Source: Panopea generosa | Lineage: Eukaryota; Mollusca; Bivalvia; Adapedonta; Hiatellidae | DNA length: 64,000 bases | Reading direction: 5' to 3' | Assembly (NCBI GenBank): GCA_029582155.1 | Contig: CM055899.1 | Location: 54,951,853-55,015,852 of the forward strand | In this document: positions 1-11,587 of the stretch, one piece after another | How the letters are laid out: every line of letters begins with the position of its first letter | Position numbering within the stretch: position 1 is the first letter of the stretch | Notes under the pieces: model-generated | Told to the model about the DNA's origin: nothing | The model's input: the letters and a program-made list of their open reading frames with translations, nothing else | Databases searched by the model: none | Translations under genes and position numbers: made by a program

Positions 1-2039
1 CATTTTATACTCAATTTCGTTTAATATAGTGCTTTACGGTGATACTAATTCATTTTTACTTGAATGCAAAGAGATATCAGATCTCACATCACTGTATCCG
101 GTAAAGTACCAACCCGCTTAACATCACAGGATTTCAACTTATACACACGGTAGAGAGTCTGAACCTCGATAACGGTAGATTTTGATGACACTTGCAATCT
201 GTTTTTTTATAGGTTTTAAAAAGGATGTTTATCGTTGATGTTTATGTAAAATGTTTATGTGTTTCAGTATTTCAGAATCATACATGTATACACAAGCAAA
301 GCCTGAAAAATAATTTGCATTCGGAGGTCAAATGATGTCACTTTTGTAATCTGTATATCGCATTTTCTTACGCCAATTGATTTATTCTTTTGTTTGTATG
401 TAAATTGATATAAATATTAAACATCATGATAGTGATAGTTAACAACCTAAATGATGAGTTGGAAACATACATATAACACATATATAAAATCATTGTTGCA
501 CATCATAAAAGTTGGCAACTCTGATAAAATGCGTCAGTCGAAGACAATACATATCGTTTGAATATCGCATAACACGGTCGAAAACCTGGGAGCAACTATC
601 GTCTAGGTCGAAAACATCTTGGTACATCCACTGTGTTTATGGAAGGCCAGTGGATGTTTTCTACAGGACTAGGGTTCATACCAATCGATTGAACAGACAC
701 GATCTGTCAATCAAACAAGTCGATAAACCAACAAGCGATTGCTATTGGTTGATACATGCGAACCTTCTCTAAGTAAACACTACATTGTATTACGCTGTAT
801 TTAATTGGACCACCAACTCCACGTGGTCAGTGGACATAATATGCTTTAATAAAATTTTGCATATGGTGTTTAGCGATGTTTCAAGAATATTTTAGTCATA
901 TCGCGACAGTGTCTTCTCGAAACGCTGAAACACATTTCAAACAAAATTAAGTTTAAATTTATTAAAAGTAGAAAGTAATAGGATAATTCAATCTACATTT
1001 GGTTTTCATCATTTAAGTTAATTGAAATAATTTGGTCCAGAGTGTTTGTTAAACTACTTTACATCGATCATACGCAAATATAAACATGTAAATATCATCA
1101 TTGATGTTTTGTTTTTAGATAAATAGTTTGACTCCGATGATGTTACAAGATGATTTCAATGATGTAAGATAATATAACATTAAGCTCAATACCATAATCA
1201 GTAAATAATAACTTTAAATGGATTTTCGCGGTCATAAACGTACAGTAGTATAAAGTATGTTGTGTTTTAATATTATCTTTTAATTGTTTTTAACATATAA
1301 AGAAAAGCATAAGTTGGTAAATAGCACTGTTTATTTTCTGCATTGAAGACAATCTCAATAAAGAAACGAAATTTGATTAATACAATACGATTTTCCATTT
1401 AACAAATACTTATCGTAACACAAATTCATGATATTATTTTTTAATTTCCTAGCTTCATTAAAATGATATACCGTCAAGTCGAATGCATCGACATGGACAA
1501 TTTATGATGTTTGGACATTTTGTACATATGTTGTTTTTTTTAAATTATCATACTTTGGTGAATTTCACTTAACGGGCATTTAATAATTTGTTATTTGGCG
1601 TGTGTAATTATTTAATAATTAGTACGTTTTACAGCTACACATCAAAGAATGCGTCTTATTTATACATTACACTATTCTGTTCACTGAATTACAATCTATA
1701 TATACCGTGAAGTTTGATATTTATAAATATTGCTCACATCTCAGTCTGTTGCGAGGTAGTTGTTTAGATTAAATATGATGTTAGTGTTGTTTATAATATT
1801 AAATCATGACACCGAACGTTGTTTTTAACATATTTCAATTTGATTACATACGTCATATTGCACAAATGAAAATATACTTCTATTAAATCTCATTACTTTG
1901 CGTAATTTAAGTACCAAATACATGCTTAAAGGGGAACGCACCCCTGTGTATAAAACAGGATAATATGAATAGCTATGAGTTCAGCTTTCTATTAATAGTA
2001 TCAATATGCATAAATTCGAGTCCATTAAGACATATCAGC
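1..2039. other. Gene-free AT-rich stretch; starts inside a repeat-unit copy
   Basis: No coding region is recognisable. The first ~60 bases align with a block that recurs near 16,670-16,740, 18,680-18,780, 42,820-42,880 and 56,180-56,250 (a shared 'gctttac...tactaat...cgaatgcgaa' pattern), so the window opens inside one copy of the repeat unit that fills much of the region. A short hairpin (ACATCCACTG and its complement) lies near 632-664. The open frame at 512-772 has no family resemblance. The rest is AT-rich sequence in which I see nothing. Confidence 0.5.
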
Positions 2040-2085
2040 TCGTTCTGTAACGGTCATTTTCGCACATCGACTTTGTGGTGGAAGT

Positions 2086-2129
2086 CGCCATATTGGACAC
2101 CTGCATGACGTCACAACTGCACTTCCGGT
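2086..2129 (+). promoter_or_regulatory. Promoter-like module: YY1, CRE and ETS-type motifs
   Basis: Within 43 bp lie a YY1-like GCCATATTGG (2087-2096), a perfect palindromic CRE TGACGTCA (2106-2113) and an ETS-type CTTCCGG (2122-2128). Such clusters are common in TATA-less promoters. The module sits about 40 bp before the frame of the P2X7-like fragment and points the same way, so it may be that gene's promoter. The same three motif classes recur in reversed order at 4,511-4,571. The motifs are seen; promoter function is inferred. Confidence 0.4.
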
Positions 2130-2167
2130 TTAAAACAAAATTAATTTATACGCTACAGCAGATATAG

Positions 2168-2608
2168 AAACGTGCAATTATAGTCACCGGCAAAAGTACT
2201 CGCAATAATAATAAAATAGATTTTAATAACGGAGAAGGATTTGTGGTCTACCACTTTGAACCAGAATTTTCGGAAGAAGAGTTAAATGAATTAGAAAAGG
2301 AGAAACATAGTGATACGACATAGTCGTTCACACATGTGAACGATTTTTGCAGCTGCGAAAACTGTGTAATGATGCCTTTATCTGACGAAAATACGTGCTG
2401 CAGATGCTATGACCTTACTATTGGAAATTTAGAAGATTTAGAATGTTTCACAGAAATAATACAGAGACAAACAGCAATATCTTATGAAGCTTTCACCCAA
2501 AAGATGATAACAGTCACACCGATAATTAACCTTAGATCAAGCCCGAAACCCATGAATCACGAGTCTGACATCGTATCATGTAGCCTGACATTGATGATTG
2601 AATTTTAA
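2168..2608 (+). pseudogene. P2X7-type intracellular zinc domain fragment
   Basis: From about 2,246 the frame reads VYHFEPEFSEEEL, a lead-in I associate with the invertebrate P2X7-like domain family. After an in-frame TAG at 2,321 it continues CSCENCVMMP...ENTCC followed by a Cys-containing helix (ECFTEII). The C-x-C-x2-C...MP...E-x2-CC arrangement is the cysteine signature of the cytoplasmic 'ballast' domain of P2X7 receptors, which binds zinc. In many invertebrates this domain occurs alone in expanded, transposon-like families. No channel domain, acceptable start codon or downstream conserved core (the WxL/Y-rich half) is present, and similarity fades after about residue 55. It is most likely a decayed fragment; if the TAG lay in an intron it could be an exon, but I see no convincing splice pair. 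Confidence 0.55.
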
Positions 2609-3699
2609 AATAGTAAAATGACCCTTAGCTTGATAAAGAAAACAAATTCAAGTACTTGTTGCGGTCAGTGTTGATGTAGATCCAGGCGAGCCTGCACAAT
2701 CATGCTGTTCTATCAGGGTATATACTGTTTACTACTCAGTCAATAAATTATAAAAAACACTACTAGATCAGGAATGCAGTTTATGGGAAAATGGTCTGTT
2801 ACATATATTTACCTGTCTAAGAGAGAATAAGAAATACTTTTATATATATTTTCTTATCGTGTTTAGCTTGTGCGGTCATTGTTGAACACTGAGAAATGGC
2901 TGATAAAATTTGGATTTCATACCCTTTTTAGTAAAATTAGATGAAGCATGGCACTGTCGTTTGATTATTCAAATTGTGTTACTACCTAATTTGATATATG
3001 ATAATTATCTATTCTACCAGTTCCCTGAACATATATGAATGTTTCTCCTTATAGGGAATGTCATATGGACTATAATGTCTATATGCATATTGCACCAAGT
3101 GTATGTTACTGTCAGGCTACTGGCACCCTGCTGAGCTTTCATAATTCACCAAAACCACATTCACACCATGTGGTTATGAGAAATACCCTGCCACAGTATT
3201 TATATTGTACCCTAATTAGCATAAATCACCCCAGGTTTTATGACCCCAGGGTTTATGACAGGATGTAATATCACGTAGTATTATGGCTTATTACTAATTT
3301 AAACAATTTCAGTTATTAGGGGTTTAATATCAATGCAAACTTACTAGTAAAAAGTTATGTAATATGGTTTTATGTATATTTTTCACAAGTTATATACTAG
3401 TACACTATTTTAACAGTAAAAACATAACTCTGCTGTTGAATAACATACAATAGCAAAGTAAAAGAAGGAAAATAAACATGCATTTTCATATATTTATGAC
3501 TAAATAAAGGAACACAGATTTTAATTTATCTTTTTTCGTTACGAAATAGAGGTAGTTCAAATGTCTATTCACGAATAATGACCCAGTTGACTGTGAAAAG
3601 CCATATATCAATAAACTAAATTGTCTTTTGATTATAAAATTAATAAAATGAGTTATTGAACAATTAACGGTTGACTGAATATTAGCGACATTTTTCTAC
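2609..3699. other. Gene-free AT-rich stretch
   Basis: No recognisable coding sequence, RNA gene or terminal repeat. The open frame at 3,035-3,268 shows no family pattern. Low-complexity AT sequence dominates. Confidence 0.5.
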
Positions 3700-3960
3700 C
3701 ATCGAGTGCTTACTGTTATACAAATGTTCAGTTAACCTAACACTTTTTCCTGGGATCCTTTAAATTAATCAGTACTCGAGCACATCCCATATCCGCAAGT
3801 AACTGATAACTTTCTCACTTAAATCAGCGGTGAGAGATTAATGATAATGAGACACAGTGTTGTATGTCAATCATCACAGATACTGTTGCCGGGTGGGGAT
3901 TCGAACTCGCGACACCTCGATTGATAGTCAGACACGTAACTGACTGAGCCAATCGGGCCT
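3700..3960 (-). mobile_element. tRNA-derived SINE, best-preserved copy
   Basis: Read on the minus strand, the element begins at ~3,960 with a tRNA-like head. It has an A-box-like TTGGCTCAGTCAG, an anticodon-arm-like middle and a B-box-like CGCGAGTTCGAATCCCC, closing in CACCCGGCA. The body after the head (GTGATGATTGACATAC, then CTCTCACCGCTGA and GTTATCAGTTACTTG) is shared with the copies at 49,759-50,020 (+) and, in part, 26,100-26,322 (-). A body conserved across copies marks a SINE family with its own conserved domain and not a functional tRNA gene. The cloverleaf is imperfect, and RNA polymerase III boxes are the only function suggested. Confidence 0.75.
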
Positions 3961-4203
3961 GTCACAATTAAATGGCTTTTATTTGTATTTTGATAATAAA
4001 TGTTAGATACCATTTCGTTTTCACACCTAAGTTTTGGCATTAACCTCTTCTTTTTATTGGATTATCGCACCAGCATACAATTATAACATTGTGAAAGTTT
4101 GCTATATTAATCGCAATATTTTGGAAGAGTAATGCCAATACATTGGTACGCTTCATTCTGCAATCTTAGGTCCTACCACAAAAGTATATAGGCGTTTTGC
4201 ACG

Positions 4204-4571
4204 TGACGTCACCTGAAGTTTGACACTGAGGCATTGTGAAATCACATATAAGGAAAGCTAAACACAACGCTGCCCACAAAACATATCGCATTTTTCCACC
4301 CACTTATTCCGCTGAAGAAAACAATGTTTATGGGTTAAGTCCTTCAACTCATAACCGTTTTTGCGTTTAATAGTCTTCCTTGAAGTTCGATGTTCACTAA
4401 TGCACTGTATATCTATCTATAAACTGTTTACGTAAATTAGTGTATATACATATCAGTTTCAGTAGAGAGCAGTCACAAACGACACTATACAATTTTCGCG
4501 AGAACTAGAACGGAAGTGCTTTTATGACGTCACCGAAAAGCTTCAACATAAAAGTGCTATGAAATGGCGGC
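4204..4571 (-). promoter_or_regulatory. Promoter-like region with CRE, ETS, YY1 and TCTCGCGA motifs
   Basis: CRE palindromes TGACGTCA occur at 4,204-4,211 and 4,525-4,532. CGGAAG (ETS) is at 4,511-4,516, AAATGGCGGC (YY1 on the other strand) at 4,562-4,571 and a TTCTCGCGA-like motif at ~4,496-4,504. Read on the minus strand, the order YY1, CRE, ETS equals that at 2,086-2,129, with similar 'GCACTTCCG' context. The region also has more CpG than its surroundings. It could be a promoter firing leftward, a bidirectional promoter, or a copy of the same mobile promoter module. No gene is visible immediately on either side. Confidence 0.35.
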
Positions 4572-4659
4572 GCCCATACTATTTAGGAAACGCTTGAAAT
4601 CATGATATTAAATATCGTTTTTGTCATTTGATAAATTTCGTGTCATCACTTGTGTCATC

Positions 4660-6612
4660 TAGGTACAAATCGTGTGCATAGAATGACGTTGGTCTTGTAT
4701 ATTTTAGATACCAAACGTGTGGTTCTCATGTTGTTGGTGCCTGTCTTTGGGTATTTTAAGTATTAAACATGCGGTTCTCTTTTGCGGTTGTTGCCTGTCT
4801 TGTGTAATTTAAGTACCATACACGTGCTTATCATCCAGTTAAGGATTGTCGTGTTTAATAAAGCTATCGAACGTGCGGTTCTCATAGCGTTGGTGTTTTA
4901 ACTTTGTAATTTAGGTACCAAATATGAGTTTATCATGCATATGGTGTTTGTCTTGTATACTTTAGGTACCAAAAATGTGCTTATCATGCAGGTAGCGCTT
5001 GTCTTTTGTAACTGAGGTACAAACGCGTGTTTCTCATGCCAATGGTGCTTGTTGTGTGTAATTTACGTACTAAACGTGTGATTTTCATGTCGTTGTGTAA
5101 TATAGGTACCAAATGTAAAGTTCTCAAGCAGTTGGTGATTGTCTTGTGTAATTAAGATACCAAACGTGTGGATCTCACGCCGTTGGTGCTTTTATTTTGT
5201 AATTTAGGTACCAAATGTGTAGATCTCATGCAGTTGGTTCTTGTCTTGTGAAATTTAAATACAAAACACGTGCTTATCATGCCAAAAGCGCTTGTCTTAA
5301 GTAATTAAGGTACCAAACGTGATATTCTCATGATGTTTAATTGTGTAATTTAGGTTCCAGATGCGTGCATATCATGCAGTTGGTGATTGTCTTCAGTAAT
5401 TAAGGTACCAAAAGTGTGGATCTCCCACCGTTAGTGTCTGTTTTGTGTATTTTAGGTACCAACCGTGTACTTATCATACAATGTCGTTGATGCGTGTGCA
5501 TATCATGCAATTGGTGATTGTCTCGTGTAGTTTAGGTACCAAACGTGTGGATCTCATGTCGTTAGTACTTGTCCTGTGTAATTTAGTTACCAAACGCGTT
5601 GTTCTCATGCCGTTGGTGCTTGACGTGTGTAATTTACGTACTTAACGTGTGGTTCTCATTCTGTTTGTTAGTTATTTGTGTATTTTAGGTACCAAACGTG
5701 TGCTTATCTTGCAAGTTGTGCTTGACTTATTAATGTAGATACCAAACATGTGGGTCTCATTCAGTTGGTGCTTTTATTGTGTAGTTTAGGTACCAAATGT
5801 GTAGTTCTCAAATAGTTTGTTCTTCTCTTGTGTAATTTAAGTCCCAAACACGTGCTTATCATGCAGATTGCGCTTGTCTTATGAAATAAAAGTACCAAAC
5901 GTTTGATTATCATGTCATTGATGCGTGTGCATATCATGCAGTTGGTGATTGTCTCATGTAGTATAGGTACCAAACGTGTGGATCTCACGTCGTTGATGCC
6001 TGTCTTGTGTATTTTAGGTACCACACGTGTGCTTAGCATGCAGTTTGTGCTTGTCTTATGTAATTTAGGTACCAAACGTGTGGTTCTCATTCCGTTGGTA
6101 CTTTTATTGAACAATTTATGTACCAAATGTGTGGTTATCAAGTGGTTCTTGTCTTGTGTAATTTAAGTACCAAACACGTGCTTATCATGTAGATAGCGCT
6201 AATCTTATGTAATAAATGTACCATACGTTTGGTTCTCATGACATTGATGCGTGTGCATATCATGCAGTTGGTGATTGTCTCGTGTAATTTAGAAACCAAA
6301 TGTGTGCTTATCATGCATTTTGTGCTTGTCTTATGTAATAAAGGCACGAAACGTGTGATTCTCATGTCGTTGGTGCCTGTCTTGTGTATTTTATGTACCA
6401 AATGTGTGCTAATCATGCAGTTGGTGGGTGTCTTATGTAATGTAGGTACCAAACGTTTGTTTCTAATTCCGTTGGTGCTTTTATTATGTAATTGAGGTAC
6501 CAAATGAGTGGTTCTCATGTAGTTGGTTCTTGTCTTGTGTAATGTAGGTACAAAACACGTGTTTATCATGCAGGTAGAGCTTGTCTTATGTAATTAAGGT
6601 ACGAAAGATAAA
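4660..6612. repeat. Minisatellite, 51-bp unit, roughly 38 degenerate copies
   Basis: Successive 'aggtacc' marks lie 50-51 bp apart (for example 4,913, 4,964, 5,015, 5,065, 5,155, 5,206), with an occasional short monomer. A unit reads roughly GGTACCAAACGTGTGG, TTCTCATGCCGTTGG, TGCTTGTCTTGTGTAATTTA. Monomers fall into types (GTTCTCATG versus CACGTGCTTATCATG) that recur as blocks: the type with 'gatgcgtgtgcatatcatgc' appears near 5,480, 5,916 and 6,241, so there is irregular higher-order structure. Because 51 is a multiple of three, a frame free of stops stays free across many units on both strands. This explains the open frames of 60-143 codons here, which I do not regard as genes. Many units carry the CACGTG E-box. 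Confidence 0.9.
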
Positions 6613-7626
6613 TTTGATTTCTCTTGCAGTTTCGATGTATACAGATGTGTACAAATTCTCATATCTGATATAAAAGTATATGTTCATAAGGGACATTGTT
6701 TATTTTTTGTGCTTGATCATTAAATCACTGAGATGGTCAATGATAACAAACTGTGTGCACATTGTTATATATGGTTTACTTGTTTTTCTCACTTGAATAT
6801 GTTGACATGTTCTTTGTGTGGAATTGAAGCTTGGGATTGCTTGTGAGCTCAATAATAATGACAATGAACTGTTGGCTGTATTGAAAATAAATATTTAGAA
6901 AATAAAAGCGTTTTGTGGTCGGATTCAGTAACAATTTGGGGTTGAAGAATTGTCGATAATATGTTCGTTAGTTTGTCAGCCCCATCGAAAATATAGCACA
7001 ATCATCTTCATGTATTGTACACATCTGTAATAAAGTATAAGAGTCGTGATTTTTGTTTAATGTTACCAGTACGTATCTGAGCTTGTAAGAAACGATATAC
7101 ACTGATATAACAATTTGAGGAAGGGGGACTTAAAATGCTGGACTTGGAAAAATTCATATTTTCTCTTAAAGCAAGTTGGACCAAGCGAATAACGAACAAT
7201 AGCACATGTTCGTGGAAAGAAATATATCTAAATGTGTAATTTGGAACAATAAACAACAATACAGGTTTTTATAAAGGATGGTTTTGACAAAGGGGTAAAA
7301 TATTTTGAACATATATATGATTATAGATTGAAAACGTTTTACACTTTCGACTACTTTTCATACTTATATGATATAACAAGCACATAGTATCTGAAGTATT
7401 CATCACGTATATCGTTTATTGCAAAACACTTTAAATCTAAATTATAAAATTACCAACTTCATAAGTAGCCTACCTACATAAACACACAACAACAAAAATC
7501 CGAAAAAGAATTTCAAGATGCAATTGTTGACTGAAAATGTAGTTATAGAGTATAGCATTAAAATGTATAATTTCCACTTAACTATGCAATTTTCAATATA
7601 AATATATAGTGAGAATAGTTACTAGA
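6613..7626. other. Gene-free stretch with a diverged internal duplication
   Basis: No gene recognised. The stretch ~7,020-7,090 resembles 8,470-8,530 (both carry 'atgtta.cagtacgtatctg.gct' and 'agaaac'), so part of it belongs to the same repeated substrate as the micro-exon units. The remainder is AT-rich sequence without visible structure. Confidence 0.4.
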
Positions 7627-7985
7627 AATGTGATTTATGTGTTATGGATATAGAAACCGTGAACCAGTTATTTTGGAAATGTGTTCATATACAAACATTC
7701 TGGTCAAGTTTACAAATACTTTTGAGTATATTTCTCATTGAATTTAGTAAACATACATGTAACTTTAGGATACTCAGCTAATTATACAAACACAGCTGTG
7801 ATTATTTGTATAATAGTATCAGCAAAATATTATATTTACTTAAACAAATGTAGAAAATGTACTAGTTATACTTATTTAAATGTATTGAAATTAATAAAAA
7901 ATGCATTTACATAATGGAAAATGATGATTTTTAATTAAATTCATTTTGATATATTTATATTGTTTATGGGATGGCTGGTATATCT
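7627..7985 (+). pseudogene. L1/Tx1-type LINE, 3' end of ORF2 (C-terminal zinc knuckle)
   Basis: The translation contains CDLCVMDIETVNQLFWKC, then IQTFW. This is the C-x2-C-x(n)-E-T-x2-H/Q-L-F-x2-C...FW pattern at the C-terminus of L1/Tx1-clade reverse transcriptase proteins. The same pattern appears on the minus strand at 33,603-33,998 (CDFCVNNVETNRHLFLEC...FW). Downstream helices (ISKILYLLK..., FKCIEINKK) also match that copy in layout. Several in-frame stops show it is dead. The fragment ends just before a (TGTC)n tract, which is plausibly the LINE's own simple-repeat tail. Only the last ~100 residues are present, so it is a 5'-truncated insertion. Confidence 0.65.
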
Positions 7986-7987
7986 CT

Positions 7988-7989
<2 letters not shown>

Positions 7990-8048
<59 letters not shown>
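7990..8048. repeat. (TGTC)n microsatellite
   Basis: Fourteen or more uninterrupted GTCT/TGTC units. The tract directly follows the L1/Tx1 LINE tail and may be its 3' simple-repeat end. Open frames crossing it on both strands are artefacts of the 4-bp period. Confidence 0.95.
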
Positions 8049-8299
8049 ATTTATTATTTTCACAATACAAATACATTTTATTATGTTTTATTAAAAATGT
8101 ATGTATATGCTGTATTTGAAAATGTAACTAAACCGGTATCCATAATTATGGTAACTCAAAATTAAAAAAAAAATCTGTGCTCGTAAGAAGGACTGCAAAA
8201 TCGAGAAATATTGGGATCCTTACTGTATAGAAATATGTCCAGGTCCATTAATATTGTCGTTAAAAATCATGAGGAAAATCTATCTGAACGTTCTTAGTG

Positions 8300-9237
8300 T
8301 ATTTTAATTCATGTTATATATAACAGAAAATTGTGCATTTAATTTGATTGTTCATACGGAAAGTATGCTCCCTGCACCAATATAGCATTATTCGCCAAGT
8401 TTGATAATTCTATATAACAAATAATCAAGATATTACAATTTTAATAAAATATCGTCCTGTTTTGTGAATATATGAAGTAATGTCGAGCTTTTCGTTTGAT
8501 GTTAGCAGTACGTATCTGGGCTAGTTAGAAACACAGTGAAAAATATATCAATATTGGAATATTTAGAATGATATTTCAAGGTTTATATATGTTGTCATTC
8601 AAACCATCAAGAGATATACAAATAACTCCTGAAGAATACTTCGCACTGCTAAAAGCAGTAAACCAATGTGCTTTGTTCATCACATTGGTCTATTTTATGG
8701 TGGTTTGAAAATCGCATTGCCAATTGTAAGTTAATCCGTACATTCCTATGACTGTGTCCTGTCTTTAACAGTAATTGCATATTGCAGTTTCAGTATAACC
8801 TTGCAGTTTATTACCACAAAATATAAACACCATTATCCGTAGCTTGAAGTTCAAGGACACACAACTCCAAAAAGAAATATATTGCAAGTGCGTTTCGCCA
8901 AAACAACATATATGTAGTATTAAAATTGTTATATATATATTTTTACATGACACGGTACTGTTTAACGATTTAATTGTATTTACTTTTCAGAATCGATGAT
9001 AAAAAAGTTTACGGGTAAGACTTGTTTTGTATTTACATAAACATCACATACATGTAATTAACTGAGCTCGAAATTGGGGAAGTTACGTTGAATTGAAATT
9101 GTATCATGAAAGATGGATATTAGTGTACTCAACACATATTTTAATGCATCAAGCATGTGTCAGTTGTATATACAGTACGGTATTGTGGATCTGGAATAAA
9201 CGACAATACATTAAATTTAATAATAACACAATATCAG
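8300..9237 (+). repeat. Micro-exon repeat unit, copy 1 (left part)
   Basis: The segment carries the unit's hallmark blocks in order: 'tgtgctttgttcatcacattggtctat' (~8,669), 'attgccaattgtaagttaatccg' (~8,714), 'cctgtctttaacag' (~8,758), 'gtttattaccacaaaat' (~8,807), the splice-flanked block at 8,991-9,014, then 'gaaattggggaagttacgttgaattg' and 'ggaataaacgacaatacattaaatttaataataac'. The unit is cut at 9,237 by the Harbinger insertion and resumes at 13,808 with 'caggtaaatacttggctttgatgatgaagcaaag'. Confidence 0.8.
8991..9014 (+). other. Candidate micro-exon 1 (24 nt)
   Basis: The acceptor TTTACTTTTCAG ends at 8,990 and the donor GTAAGACTTG starts at 9,015. The length is 8 codons. Frame 0 has a stop (TGA); the other two frames are open, reading IDDKKVY or SMIKKFT between split codons. 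Both splice sites look functional. Confidence 0.45.
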
Positions 9238-9499
9238 GGGCCGGTTGTTCAAAGAAGCGTTAACTTTAACGCTATGTTAAGCTAACGCTACACCAAATCC
9301 CTTTAACTAGCGTAAGTTAACACTAGCTTAAAAAAGTGTTGTTCAAAATAATTTAATGCTGTCGTTAAAATTTAATTCCAACGTTAAGTCTTCATGTCAC
9401 AAATTAACGTTATCGTTAAATGTTAACGCCAACGTTTAATTAAGTAACTTTGCACTTCCCAAAATGCATTGCAATTATATCTCACTTCCTTCAACAACA

Positions 9500-9925
9500 A
9501 TGGCCGAGCCATAACTGCTACAACTTCTGCATCATCTTCTTAAAAAAAAGAAAAAATATCTCCAAACTACACCAGAGATGAAGTTCTTAGGTTAGAGGAA
9601 CTAGCGACAAGGAAAGAAAACCTGGATCTGCTATCAACAAAATATTCCTCTACTATGACTAAAAGGCAGAAGAACGAACTTCGGGAAGCTATAGCAGTGG
9701 AGGTTTCTGCTGTTGGTGTTTTCACTCGAACTTCTGCAGAATGTCCAAGTGGCAAAATTTGAAGAGGGAGACAAAGGAAGCACATAGAGAGGACACAATG
9801 GAGATGAGAAAGACGGGTGTGGTCCAAAGAAGAGTAGTCTATCTGAACAACATGCCAGAATCATTGACGTCTTTGGAGAGACAGCCTCGATTTTGGAATT
9901 ACTGGTGGCACAGGCAGTGGTGAAC
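9500..9925 (+). pseudogene. Myb/SANT-like (NAIF1-type) DNA-binding protein of Harbinger, N-terminal part
   Basis: One frame reads NYTRDEVLRLEELATRKENL (9,566 on), then LLSTKYSSTMTKRQK and LREAIAVEVSAVGVFTRTSAE. This is the trihelix Myb/SANT-like fold of NAIF1-type proteins ('REEVLxLxELVxxRKxxL...FSxTxTxxxK...W..I...VNAVG...RTxxEVxxKWxxLK'). After a frameshift near 9,740 the next frame continues SKWQNLKRETKEAHRED, the end of helix 3 and its basic extension. In Harbinger elements this second protein binds the termini and brings the transposase into the nucleus. The ATG at 9,500 runs into a stop after four codons, so the start is also damaged. Frameshifts and stops make it a pseudogene. Confidence 0.7.
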
Positions 9926-11587
9926 TGGGTGTGTGTTAAACTAGAGATATAACAACTTAAACATGATATCTTCTGTTAAGTATATTTAAAGAGTCGTTCA
10001 TGGAACAGTGCTGCAATCCGACATTCAAACTCGAAGAAAAATGGAAAGGGTTTGGTGGAGGGGATGGTATCGTATAGCTCTATTGTTATTAACAAGATGT
10101 TTATCATTCTAAAATCTTGTAAATATATAATTGAATATTTCAGCGTTTCATTAGTTTTTATAAAAATTATGTGTTTTACTAACGCTTTAAATGTTGTCGA
10201 AATGAGTCTTCCGAAAAAATGGATTGTTGCTATAAATAGAAAAAAGGAATTCCGTCTGAAAAAAAATGTGCGTCGGTTGTCCTGTCTGTATCTAAAACTT
10301 CGAATGCGTACATTTAACAAGTGAAACTTACTTGGTAGAAAATTTACTGACTGTGAAGTTCTCTAATATCAGCACCATTATCATTTGATTTTTTTACTGT
10401 TACTCGACTATCAATTGATTACTTTAGTCAATACTAGATAAAGTTAACATTAAAGAAGATAGACGTTTTCTTTTAATTGAGTCGATTTTAAAGTTGAAAT
10501 CTACTAAAAAAAAGTAGAAAATATTTTTTTATCAATCAGTTGTTATTGTATTGAGAATATAGAGCATTATATTGTGGCAACACAAATTAATTGTGTCTGT
10601 CATATAGGGAAGTTAGTCATTGTATCATTGAATTAAGATAATCTAGTCTTCTATTATTCATATAAGTGTTTTTTTTAAAATGGAAAAAGCTTCATCTCGA
10701 AATAGCCAACAGAGGAAGCAGAAGGTGTGATGGTTTCACTAGATATAACACAGCTTGGACCATATGTCAAAACCACTGCCTTCAAAATGGATTAAATGAG
10801 CACAAATATATCACATTGCTTTTATTTTAACTACTGTGCTATAAAATCGAACTTATTTGCAAAAGAGGGGTATTAAGAGGGGTCAGCTAGGGTATCTCGA
10901 CCCCGCCCCGGGATTTTAAAGTGTTGTTTAATCCCCACTCCCATCCCATCAGTTACACAACCACTTCCTCAAACAAAATCCTCGATCAGCATATAAAAAC
11001 CCTATAAAATAGTATTAACAGCTATAATCTAGTAAATAAGGATATAAGAGGATAAACAGATTAAAAAAATGAGTGACGTTCTAATTCTCACCAAATTTAT
11101 TACCATTAATGTTGTCGTTGTTTGTTATTAAAATACGTGAATTAAAAACTTTTACCCAGACACTTATTTAAGATAATAAAAAATTTGCAAATTATATCAT
11201 AACATGAATATCACTACCAAGGATAACATCAAACGATAATGACGTCATGACGTATCTTATTTCCATTACATGGTCCTTGAAAATATAATCATTAAAATAG
11301 TATTATAAAAACATTTATATTACACTGAAAAAATATTTATTTGGTGGGCTCCGACCTAGGTAGGCAGCTATTTTTTGTTAAAATTTTGCATCTATTTTAG
11401 TCATTTTAAAAAAAATAATCATGAAATCATGAAAAAAACGCTTTGGGTTTTTAGTAAGTAGATAGGAGCACGGCAAACAATTTATTTTTTCAGTACGGCC
11501 TGATATAATGGGTGTCTTAAAGATGCAGATTTAAGCACGGCTTGTTCATATTCCTAATTGACTGTGTTCCGTATTCAGAAAAAAACT

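Noticed and set aside
512..772. 86-codon frame
   Set aside because: No recognised domain, non-ATG start, no conservation elsewhere in the window.
3884..3960. Minus-strand tRNA gene
   Set aside because: Boxes A and B are present, but stems are imperfect and the SINE body that follows is shared with other copies.
5445..6569. Overlapping open frames of 66-143 codons on both strands
   Set aside because: They follow from the 51-bp (17-codon) minisatellite period; frames on both strands and no start or family signal.
4660..6612. Possible CRISPR array
   Set aside because: Monomers are contiguous and degenerate with no unique spacers; eukaryotic context.
7891..8165. Frames with repeated Thr-Asp-Arg-Gln or Ser-Val-Cys-Leu
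   Set aside because: Produced by the (TGTC)n microsatellite.
9567..9864. Minus-strand frames opposite the Myb-like gene
   Set aside because: Shadows of the + strand coding sequence, whose motifs are recognisable.
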